From Hoplostethus atlanticus (lineage: Eukaryota > Chordata > Actinopteri > Trachichthyiformes > Trachichthyidae): DNA of 64,000 nucleotides. The translations under genes were made by a program, and so were the position numbers. The DNA lies in the NCBI GenBank assembly GCA_034670405.1, contig JAXDDX010000053.1:186001-250000 (forward strand), read 5' to 3'. Shown here one piece after another: positions 10,290 through 20,627 of this stretch; the first letter of the stretch is position 1; every line of letters starts with the position of its first letter. The notes under the pieces are model-generated. The model worked only from the letters and a program-made list of their open reading frames with translations. It did no database searches and had not been told where the DNA came from.

Positions 10290-11400
10290 ATCATGGTATC
10301 CATGGCACCACCTGAAGCTCAACCTGGACAAGACGGAGCTGGTGTTCCTCCCGGGGAAGGGCTGTCTGCACCGAGACCTGGCCATCACCATTGATAATGC
10401 TGTGGTGACGTCAACTCGGACTGCAAGGAATCTGGGTGTGACCCTGGACGACCAACTGTCGTTCTCGGCAAACATCGCATCAGTGACACGCTCCTGCAGA
10501 TTCCTCCTCTACAACATCAGGAGGATTCGCCCCTTCCTCACTGACAAGGCAGTGCAGGTGCTCATCCAGGCTCTTGTCATCTCCCGCCTGGACTACTGCA
10601 ACTCCCTCCTTGCTGGTGCCCCGGCGTCTGCCATCAGACCTCTGGAGTTTGTTCAGAAAGCTGCAGCTCGTCTGGTGTTCAACCGCCCCAAGTTCTCCCA
10701 TACAACTACCCTTCTCTGTTCTCTACACTGGCTCCCTGTAGCAGCTCGCATCCAGTTCAAGACCCTGGTGCTAGCCTATAGGGCAGTGAAAGGAACAGCT
10801 CCTTCTTACCTCCAGGCTATGGTCAAGCCTTACACCCCCGCCCGACCACTTTGCTCTGCTGCCTCGAGGCGACTGGTTGCCCCGTCGCTCAGAGGGCCCT
10901 GCGGCCGATCTACACGGTCACAGCTTTTCTCTGTTCTGGCCCCGCAGTGGTGGAATGAACTCCCCACTGATGTCAGGACAGCAGAGTCGCTGCCCATCTT
11001 TCGCCGCAGGCTGAAAACCCACCTCTTCAGGAAACACTACCCTGACCCTTCCTCTTAGCCTTGCCTATTTGTCGTCAATTATGTGTCTGAGCTCTTGTTT
11101 ATTGCCTCTTGTTTATTTGGTTCACTTATTTGTCTTAGCTCTTGTTTATTTGGTTCACTTATTTGTCTTAGCTCTTGTTTATTTGATTCTCTTATTTGTC
11201 TCATTTGTTTAAGATAAAGTAGGTTGCTAACTTATTGCACTCTAACCTTAACACTAGTTATGCTCTTAGTTGCTTGTTTAGGAAGGAAATGCACTTACGA
11301 TTTCTGGTGACTAGTAGTTTTCTTGCCTACCTATGTTGAATGCACTTATTGTAAGTCGCTTTGGATAAAAGCGTCTGCTAAATGACTGTAATGTAATGTA
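10290..11400 (+). mobile_element. 5'-truncated L2-clade LINE (RT C-terminus and 3' UTR)
   Basis: An open frame to 11058 starts within the post-catalytic RT region ([20 protein letters not shown]), passes DYCNSLLAGAP, HWLPVAARIQFKTLVLAYRA and PQWWNELPTDVRTAESLPIF, and ends RKHYPDPSS-stop. These are the C-terminal landmarks of teleost L2 elements. The 3' UTR holds a three-fold CTTGTTTATTTGGTTCACTT repeat (11090-11200) and ends AAGTCGCTTTGGATAAAAGC, GTCTGCTAAATGACTG and (TAATG)n. The frame is intact here, so this copy is comparatively young. The catalytic YADD and endonuclease are absent. Confidence 0.85.
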
Positions 11401-12030
11401 TCCGAAAAATTTCAGGACCTCTACATTGATAATACTTTTGCCTCCTTCCAACAGTTATCAGAGAAGTTTAATCTCCCTAGAAATCACTTCAATCTAAAGG
11501 TTTATAGTTTTATCAGCAATAAATCTCCCCAGTTCCCTAACCGGCCTGAGACCACGCCTTTTGATATCTTTCTCACGCCTATCCCTAAGCTAAAAAGCAT
11601 ATTGTCTTATCTTTATGGTGAGATGCACTCTCTACGTCTGGCTCCTCTGGACTCTATACGAACCCTATGGGAGAGTGATCTTAACAGAGTGCATACATCC
11701 TCTATCTGTGCCGAACACGAGCTCATACAATGCAAAATTATCCATCGCTCTCATCTTCCAACGGTCCGACTTTCCAAGATCTACGGAGATGGAGACCCAA
11801 TCTGATGTCACTTAGCTCCAGCTACACATGCACATATGTTTTGGTCCTGTCCATCTTTACAAACCTTCTGGTCTGAGCTTTTTGAGACATTGTCGGGAAC
11901 AGTTGGGAAGCTGATTAAACCTCATGCTATGATTGCAGTATTTGGGGTTGCCCCCCCCCATCATCACTCTGCCTTAGCAGCGGATCTGATTGCCTCTACG
12001 ACGTCTAATCCTGCTGAAATGGAAACCTTA
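11401..12030 (+). pseudogene. L1-clade LINE ORF2 C-terminal fragment
   Basis: Translation in shifting frames gives FASFQQLSEKFNLPRNHF, PLDSIRTLWESDLN and AHMFWSCPSLQTFWSELFET, then ALAADLIAS and RRLILLKWK. The HMFWSCP..QTFW pattern and the terminal (A/R)RRLILL.WK are characteristic of the L1 ORF2 C-terminal region. Frame changes at about 11800 and 11990 show decay. The octanucleotide array begins directly after the LKWK codons. Confidence 0.65.
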
Positions 12031-13740
12031 CTCACTACGCCTCTACTCCATTACTCCTCTACTCCACTACTCCTCTACTCCATTACTCCACTACTCCACT
12101 ACTCCTCTACTCCAGTACTCTGTTACTCCACTACTCCACTACTCCATTACTCCACGACTCCATTACTCCACTACTCCACTACTCCACTACTCCATTACTC
12201 CACTACCCCTCTACTCCACTACTCCATTACTCCATTACTCCACTACTCCATTACTGCACTACTCCATTACTCCATTACTCCACTACTCCACTACTCCACT
12301 ACCCCTCTACCCCACTACTCCACTACTCCACTACTCCATTACTCCACTACTCCATTACTCCACTACCCCTCTACTCCACTACTCCACTACTCCATTACTC
12401 CACTACTCCATTACTCCACTACTCCACTACCCCTCTACTCCACTACTCCACTACTCCATTATTCCACTACTCCTCTACTCCACTACTCCATTACTCCATA
12501 ACTCCACTACTCCACTACTCCTCTACCCCACTACTCCATTACTCCACTACTCCACTACTCCATTACTCCACTACCCCTCTACTCCACTACTCCACTACTC
12601 CATTACTCCATTACTCCACTACTCCATTACTCCACTACCCCTCTACTCCATTACTCCATTACTCCATTACTCCACTAGCCCTCTACTCCATTACTCCACT
12701 ACTCCATTACTCCATTACTCCATTACTCCACTACCCCTCTACTCCACTACTCCACTACTCCATTACTCCTCTACCCCACTACTCCATTACTCCACTACTC
12801 CATTACTCCACTACCCCTCTACTCCACTACTCCATTACTCCACTACTCCACTACTCCATTACTCCACTACTCCATTACTCCACTACCCCTCTACTCCACT
12901 ACTCCACTACTCCACTACTCCATTACTCCATTACTCCATTATTCCACTATTCCTCTACTCCACTACTCCATTACTCCACTACTCCATTACTCCTCTACCC
13001 CACTACTCCACTACTCCATTACTCCATTACTCCACTACTCCATTACTCCACTACCCCTCTACTCCACTACTCCACTACTCCATTACTCCATTACTCCACT
13101 ACTCCATTACTCCACTACCCCTCTACTCCACTACTCCACTACTCCATTACCCCTCTACCCCACTACTCCACTACCCCTCTACTCCATTACTCCACTACTC
13201 CATTACCCCTCTACTCCTCTACTCCACTACTCCATTACTCCACTACTCCACTACTCCACTACTCCATTACTCCACTACCCCTCTACTCCATTACTCCATT
13301 ACTCCACTACTCCATTACTCCACTACCCCTCTACTCCACTACTCCACTACTCCATTACCCCTTTACTCCACTACTCCATTACTCCTCTACTCCATTACTC
13401 CACTACTCCATTACCCCTCTACTCCATTACTCCACTACTCCATTACTCCATTACTCCACTACTCCACTACTCCTCTACTCCACTACTCCACTACTCCTCT
13501 ACTCCATTACTCCATTACTCCTCTACTCCACTACTCCATTACTCCACGACTCCATTATTCCACTACTCCATTACTCCATTACTCCTCTACTCCATTACCC
13601 CTCTACCCCACTACTCCATTACTCCACTACCCCTCTACTCCATTACTCCACTACTCCACTACCCCTGTACTCCACTACTCCATTACTCCACTACTCCATT
13701 ACTCCATTACTCCACTACCCCTCTACTCCATCTCACTTAC
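12031..13740 (+). repeat. Octanucleotide array (CTCCAYTA)n, left arm
   Basis: Continuous tandem 8-mers alternating CTCCACTA and CTCCATTA, with variants CTCCTCTA and CCCCTCTA. The strand contains almost no G. Because 8 is not a multiple of 3 and the unit has no stop in any frame, every frame encodes a repeating TPLLHYS(T)-like peptide; the apparent 616-codon frame at 11990-13840 is an artefact of this. Confidence 0.95.
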
Positions 13741-16700
13741 CCCCCAATCCATACTCACTCCCAAACATAGGAAAAAATTTTCCCCTAGTTTGGGGGGAAA
13801 AAGGGGAAAATGTAGGGGTTGGGAAATTAAAAAATTTTAATGGTCATTTTTAGGGTAAATAAAAGTAAATGTTTAAAAAATGGTGAAATTAAACAATAAA
13901 AAATGGTTTGGTGTAAAGGGGGGGGAAAAAATAGAATTGGAAATTTTGTGAATGGTTGAAGTGTTTTTAAAAAAAAGGGAAAAAATGTAAAAGGGAAAAC
14001 GAAAAATAGATAAAATAAATTTTTAAGTTTTGGGGAATAAAAAATAAAAATTTGTAAGAATTAGAATTTGGGGGTTTTGGGAAAGGGTTTGATTAAGGTT
14101 AAGAAAAATGTTTAAAAGGGAATGGTTTAGTGGTTTGAAATAAAAATTGAAGGGGAAAAGTAAACCCTTTTGGGGAAAGAAAAGAAATTTAAAAAGTAAA
14201 ATTAAGGGTTAAAGGGTGGGAAAAAGAAAGGAAAAGTAAAAATTTGAAGGGAAAAGGAAAGGTGTGGGGAAAATTTAAAAAGGTAGTTAAATGGGGGTAG
14301 TTAAGGGAAAAATTAAATATTGGGGTTTTAAAAAAGGGTTGAGATTAAAGTAAAAGTGAATTGAAAAAATTTTTTTAAAAATTAAATTTTTTTTAATTAA
14401 TATAAGGAAAAGTAAAAATAAAATTAAAAAAATTTTAAATTTAAATTATTTTTTTTTTAAAAAAAATTTTAAAAAAAATTTAAAGGGCCCCCCAAAATAA
14501 AAAAATAAAAATTTTAAAAATTTTAAAATTTTTAAAAAAAAAAAAAAATTTTAAATTATATTAAAAATTATAATAACCCCCCCCCTTTTTAACTTTTTAA
14601 ATAAAAAAATACTAAAAAACAAACAAATTTTTCCCCCAAAAAAATTTTTAAAAAAAAAATATAATTAAATTAAAAAAAAAATTTTCTTTTTTTAAAAGGG
14701 GAAAAAAACAATTTTAAAAAATTAACAATAAATTAATTAAATTTAATTAAATACCCCAAAAAATAAATTTAAATTAAAAAATTTTAAATTTTTAAAATTT
14801 TTTAAAACTTAAAACGAATTAAAATTAAAATTAAATTTTTTAAATATAAAAATTAATACATTTTAAAATAAATTTTTAAATTTAAAAAACCCCCCCTTAA
14901 ATTAAATTAAATTAAAATTTAAAAAAATTTTAAATTTAAAATTTAATTAAAAATTTAAAAATAAAAATTTTTTTAAAAATTAAAATAATAAAATTAAATT
15001 TTAAAAAATTTTTTAAAAATTAAAAATAAAATTAAAAAAAATTTTTTTTAAAAAAAAAAATATAATTTTAAAAAAAAATTATAAAAAATTTTTAAAAAAT
15101 ATTACCCTTTAAATTTAAAAAAAAAATTTTTTTAAAATAATTAAATTTTTTTTACCCCCCAAAAAAAATTTAATTCCCAAAAAATTTTTTTTTAAAAAAA
15201 AATTTAATTAAAAAAAAATTTTTTTATTAAAAAATTTTTAAAAAAACCAAAATCATTAAAAAATAAAATTTTAAAAAAATTTTAAAAAAATTTTTAAAAA
15301 AAAAAAAAATTTAAATTAAAATTTTAAAAAACTATAAAAATTAAAAAATTTAAAATAATTTTATTTATAGAAATTAAAAATTAAAATAAAAAATTTTTTA
15401 ACTTAAAATAAAATTAAATTTAAAAATAATTAAAAAACCCCCTTAAATTAAAACTCAATTAAAATTTTTTTAAAAACTTAATTTAAACCAAAAATTTTAC
15501 CCAAAAAATCCCAAAATTAAAATTAAAATTAAAAATAAATTTAAAATTTTTTTTAAAAAAAAAAAATTTAAATTTTAATTTTTAAAAAAATAAAAAATTT
15601 TTTTAATTTAAATATAAAAAAAGAAATTTAAAAAAATTAAATTAATAAACTAAAATTTTTAAAAAAAAAAAATTAAATTTAAAATTAAAAAATTTTAAAA
15701 ATAAAAAAATTCAAATTTTAAAAAAAATTTAAAAAAAAATAAAAAAAAAATGAATTTAAATAAAAAAAATTTTAAATTAAAAAATTAAATTTAAACTATT
15801 AAATATAATTAATTAAAAAATTTTAAAAAAATAAAATTAAAATTAAAATTTCCCCTTCATTTTTTTAAAAAAATAAATCACCCTTTTTACTTAAACCCCC
15901 GACTCCTTCCATTACCCATAACCAAAATACTCCTTACTTTAACTCCCAACCCTACTCCTTTCTCCATTAAACCTTAAACCTCCCTTATCCCTTCCATACC
16001 CTTTTATAATACAAAATACCCCCTCCCTTAAACTCACCCCTCCTTTAATAATCCTATAATCCTCTACCCCTCTTCCAAAATACTCCAACTCCAATTCTCC
16101 ATCTATCTAAACCCCCAAAAAACCAGCCATTACTCAAAAAACCATTAAACCTACAATTTTACACTCCATTATTCCAAAAAAACCCTAACCATCAAAAATT
16201 ACTCCATCTATTCCAATCCCCACTCCTTGAAACCGCCAGTAACTTAAAATACCAAAAATTTCGCCCTCCCCAACATAACACTAAACTCCATAACTAAACC
16301 CCAATACCCCTACCATTTCCAATTTACCCCTACCCAATTTCTCCATACAACTACCTTAAATCCAATATACCATTACTCCTACTCCATATTTACCCTTCTT
16401 TATATTTTATTACTCATAAATTCTCTATAAATTATACTATCCATTAAAAAATACCCCTTATATATCCATATATTCCCCTTAATTTTAATAAAACCTAAAA
16501 TAAATTTTTATCTTTTTTAAAATTCCATTAAATTTTTCCCCCTTTTATTTAAAATAATTTTTTCCCCAAATTTTTCCCATCTCCATTACCCAAATACCCT
16601 ATAGATAATTTTAAATTCCAACAACCCCTTTTTACCCTTACCCATAAATTTCACTATATTATATAAAATTAATAACTATTTTAAAATTTTAAATTTTCCC

Positions 16701-16900
16701 CAAAAATTCCCCCCCTTTAAAAATACCCATTCCTCTACCCCACCCCTCATTAATCACATCATTTCTGCCCTTAAAACTTTTAAAAACCCCTTACTCCTAC
16801 CATACTCCATAACCATTACTCCCCTACTCCCCTACCTTACTCATCTCCAAACCTACTCATCCCTCACTCACTTAACTTCACTACTCATTATCCAAATTTT
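13741..16900. other. Degenerate low-complexity core of the octanucleotide array (probable assembly artefact)
   Basis: Three compositional zones: 13760-14350 is G/A/T-rich with almost no C, 14350-15850 is nearly pure A/T, and 15850-16900 is C/A/T-rich with almost no G. Homopolymers of 5-14 bases are pervasive. The C-poor zone has the base content expected of the opposite strand of the CTCCAYTA repeat. No gene, transposon or satellite unit can be supported here. It is best treated as unresolved sequence. Confidence 0.7.
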
Positions 16901-18657
16901 CACTATCCGTACCTCAATTATTACGTCATACTATATACTCATCACTTAAAATTCTAGTAAACAGTTACTCCACTATCCATTACTCCAATCTACCCTATCC
17001 ATACTCCATTCCACTACGTCCTTACCCATAACCACTACTCCAGTACGTGTTACCCAACCTCTCACTATGCATTCCCCGGACTCCATGTATCCACTACTAA
17101 TTACTATCATCCATTTCCCATTACATTACTCCACTACTCATTTCCAGCTATTCCACTACTCCTCTCTACTCCACTACTCCATTACTCACTACCTCTACTC
17201 CATTACTCCATACTCATACTCCATTACCCTCTACTCCTACTACTCCATTACTCCCAACATAACCCTCTACCCATATCTCATACATACCCTACATAACTCC
17301 ATACTATCCTCCATTACTCACACTACCATTACACTCCTACTCCATTACCCACTACCCCATCTACTCCATTACCCATACTCCATATCCTCACTCCATTACT
17401 CCACTACTCCATATCATACTCATACCACTATTCCTTACTGCCATATCATTACTCCGCACTACCCCTCTACTCCACTACTCCATTCTTACTCCACTACTAC
17501 TCCACTACTCCATACCCCCTCTACCCCACTACTCTACTTCCACTACCCCACTACCCCTCTAATCCATTACTGCCATACTCCACTACTCCATTACTCCACT
17601 ACCCCTTACTACTCCACTACTTCAATTACTCCACTACTCCCACTAACCCCCTACTCCATTACTCCATTAACTCCACTACCCCTCTACATCCTTACTCCAT
17701 TAATCCACTACCCCCTACTCCACTACTCCATTACTCACTACTCCCATTACTCCACTACTCCATTACCCCACTACTCCACTACTCCATTACTCCCATTACT
17801 CCACTACTCCCATTCTCCCATACTCCACTACTCCACTACTCCACTACTCCACTACTCCAGCTACTCCATTACTCCACTACTCCACTACTCCACTACTCCA
17901 CTACCCCTCTACTCCATTACTCCACTACTCCACTACTCCATACTCCTTACTACCATTACTCCCATACCACTTACTCCATTACTCCACTACCTCTACCACT
18001 ACTCTTACTCCATACCCTCTCCATTACCCTTACCCCATTACTCCACTACTCCCTACTCCATTACTCCATTACCCTTACTCCATACTCATTACTCCATCTA
18101 CTCCACTACCCTTACTCCACTACTCACTACTCCATACTCATCTACTCCACTACTCATTACTCCACTACTCCATTACTCCATTACTCCTCTACTCCATTAC
18201 TCACTACCCATCTACTCCATTACTCTTTACCCTCTACTCCATTACCCTTACTCCATTACTCCATTACTCCTCTACTCCATTACTCCACTACTCTAGTACT
18301 CCGCTACTCCACTACTCCATTACTCCACTACTCCACTACCCCTCTACTCCACTACTCCATTACTCCACTACTCCATTACTCCTCTACTCCACTACTCCAT
18401 TACTCCACTACTCCTCTACTCCATTACTCCTTACTCCTCTACTTCATTACTCCACTACTCCATTACTCCATTACCCCTCTACTCCACTACTCCATTACTC
18501 CTCTACTCCACTACTCCATTACTCCTCTACTCCACTACTTCATTACTCCTCTACTCCTCTACTCCACTACTCCATTACTCCTCTACTCCTCTACTCCACT
18601 ACTCCATTACTCCTCTACTCCTCTACTCCTCTACTCCACTACTCCACTGCTCCACTA
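16901..18657 (+). repeat. Octanucleotide array (CTCCAYTA)n, right arm
   Basis: Units are indel-ridden from 16900 to about 17700 and become regular CTCCACTA/CTCCATTA 8-mers with CTCCTCTA variants by 18260-18657. The same repeat as the left arm, same orientation. It stops at ACTACATAAGCTGG, about 62 bp before the receptor start codon at 18719. The 409-codon frame at 17067-18296 is an array artefact. Confidence 0.93.
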
Positions 18658-18718
18658 CATAAGCTGGCTGAAACAGGAAGGGAGCAGAGAGCTGCTCGTC
18701 CGTCGGAGGGAGAACAAC
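18658..18718 (+). promoter_or_regulatory. Short unique leader between octanucleotide array and receptor ATG
   Basis: Only about 60 bp of non-repeat DNA separate the array from the ATG. It contains ACATAAG (18656-18662), a poor TATA-like match, and a purine-rich stretch (GGAAGGGAGCAGAGAGC). Whether the start site lies here, within the array or upstream of it cannot be decided from sequence. Confidence 0.3.
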
Positions 18719-18910
18719 ATGAGGACTCTGCTCTTGGTCTCGCTGCTGTCTGGGATCTCTGGGATCTTCAGTGGATCTTTATCTGGACCTGCTGAGGAAT
18801 GTTCTGGAATGGCCATTCGTAAGATCACTTCCTTCCTGCAGGTTCCTGGTGTAGGAAATGTAGAACCGTTCTGCCAGAGAATCTGCTACTTTCTATGTTG
18901 TCTTTGTTTT

Positions 18911-18954
<44 letters not shown>

Positions 18955-20627
18955 CAGAGAGAGACAGACAGATAGACAGATAGAGAACAGACAGACAGAC
19001 AGACAGACAGACAGATGTAATGACAGCTGCTAAACGTTATAACATCACCAGTTATGCTGCTCAAATAGAATTCCATGAATTCCATGACTGATTGAAACAG
19101 TATGTGTGTGTGTGTGTGTATGTGTGTATGTGTGTGTGTGTGTGACTAAAGCAGTCCAGGCCATATAAGGAATGCAGATTGCTATTGTACTGCATGTTTA
19201 CCTCCCCACACTAAATATCCTGTTCACTAACCTTCGCTTTCTCTGAATGTTACTGAATGTTGAGTTCATGTTGTTGCAGTACACTGGGACACTGAAACAT
19301 CTTAATAATAAAGTTGAGGAATCGGCTGTTTGTGTCTCTGGGGGACATTAAAACAATGTTGTGGTTTGTACTAAATTGAGGCTTAATCCAAGATTTCTTC
19401 CTAGTTTGTTCTGTAGTGGTTCAGTGTTAAAGCTGCTGTAATCCATCATATTGAAGTAGTTCTGCAGTTACAACCATAGTGTGGCTGCAAATACTCAACT
19501 TTAGTAATCCCAAATCTTTGGAGTAACTTAACCTTGACATATACTCTCTGGTCCCTACTGCATCTACAGGTTTAAGGACTTTCAAGCTGATGACGAAATG
19601 TAACTTCACCACACTGAAGGAGAAGCAGCTGCAAGACATCCAGGCACCAACCACCAACCTGTACATCCCCATCCTCTACCTGCTGGCCTTCAGCATCGGC
19701 CTGCCGGCCAACATGCTGGCTCTCTGGGTTCTGCTCTTCAGAACCAAGAAACTCCCATCCACCACACTGCTCATCAACCTCACAACCACGGACTTCATGC
19801 TCCTGCTGGTTCTGCCTTTTCGGATCATTTACCACTTTAAGGGTAATGACTGGGACTTTGGTGAACCTTTTTGCCGCGTTGTGATGGCGATGTTCTATGG
19901 TAACATGTACGGATGTGTGTTGTGCCTGGCGCTGGTGGCTCTGGACCGCTATATAGCCCTGGTTCATCCGTTTGGTGCCAAGATGCTTCGTAGCAAGCGA
20001 ACATCCCTCTACATGAGTCTGGGAGTGTGGCTGGTGGTGCTAGCTGCCATGCTGCCTCTGCTCATTTCCCAGCAGTCCTATGTGGTGGATGAGCTGCAGA
20101 TCACCACCTGCCATGATGCTCTTCCAGAGGAGGAGCAGGAGAACTACTTCCTGCCTTACTTTGCTAGCTTGTTCACCCTCTGCTTCCTGCTTCCTTTCCT
20201 GGTCATCTTGTTCTGCTATGGCGCTGTACTGCGCACTCTGGTGGCTGGAGGGAAACGTTACACCCATGCAGTACGAGTCACAGTGTTAGTCCTGGTGGTG
20301 TTCATAGTGTGTTTGCTGCCAAGCAACATCCTTCTCCTCCTCACCTACTGTGACAGCTCTCTGGAAGGAGATGAGGAGGATATCTATGTCCCTTACATGG
20401 TTAGCCTGGCAGTCAGCACCTTCAACAGCTGCATCGACCCTTTCATCTTCTACTATGTGTCAGACGACTTCAGGGAAAAGGTGAGGAATGCTCTGTGCTG
20501 TTGTGATGACTCCAAGAGATCCTCATCATCAGGAAATCACGTGTCATATTCATCCTCTTCAGGAACGAGGTCAAAGGTGACCTTGTTGTCCAAATCCAGT
20601 CCTCAAGTTGAACCTAAACTCCACTGA
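18719..20627 (+). CDS. f2rl3: Protease-activated receptor, PAR4-like (two exons)
   Basis: Exon 1 is 18719-18818 (donor C|GTAAGA) and encodes a signal peptide (MRTLLLVSLLSGISGIFSGS). Exon 2 is 19570-20627 (acceptor CTACAG). The intron is phase 1 and the frame joins exactly, giving 385 codons, typical of PARs. The body is a class A GPCR. LPANMLALWVLL lies in TM1 (about 70-90), DRY at about 159-161 and the disulfide cysteine with the PAR hallmark CHDA at about 214 in loop 2. TM7 has NSCIDPFIFYY (DPxxY form), followed by a CCC palmitoylation-like cluster. GKRYTHAVRVTV and SDDFREKVRNAL resemble PAR4 more than PAR1-3. PARs are cut by thrombin or trypsin-like proteases, and the new N-terminus activates the receptor (Gq/G12/13). 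Candidate cleavage sites are R34 and R36 before TFKLMT. This start is preferred to the internal ATG at 19590 because only it supplies a signal peptide. The symbol is by resemblance only. Confidence 0.85.
18914..19144. repeat. GA, CAGA and TG microsatellites in the receptor intron
   Basis: (GA)n at 18914-18948, GACAGA/CAGA tetramers to about 19013, and (TG)n at 19101-19143. All lie within the 751-bp intron 18819-19569. Confidence 0.9.

Noticed and set aside
11990-13840. 616-codon open frame of TPLLHYS-type repeats
   Set aside because: It is the translation of the CTCCAYTA octamer array. All frames of the repeat lack stops, and the peptide period (8 residues) follows from 24 bp. No start context, splice site or complexity supports a gene.
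14350-15850. AT-only region as a possible matrix-attachment region, origin or centromeric satellite
   Set aside because: No repeat unit, abnormal homopolymers and gradual composition change from the flanking array point to a sequence or assembly artefact.
17067-18296. 409-codon frame upstream of the receptor
   Set aside because: Array translation with many indels; not a receptor exon.
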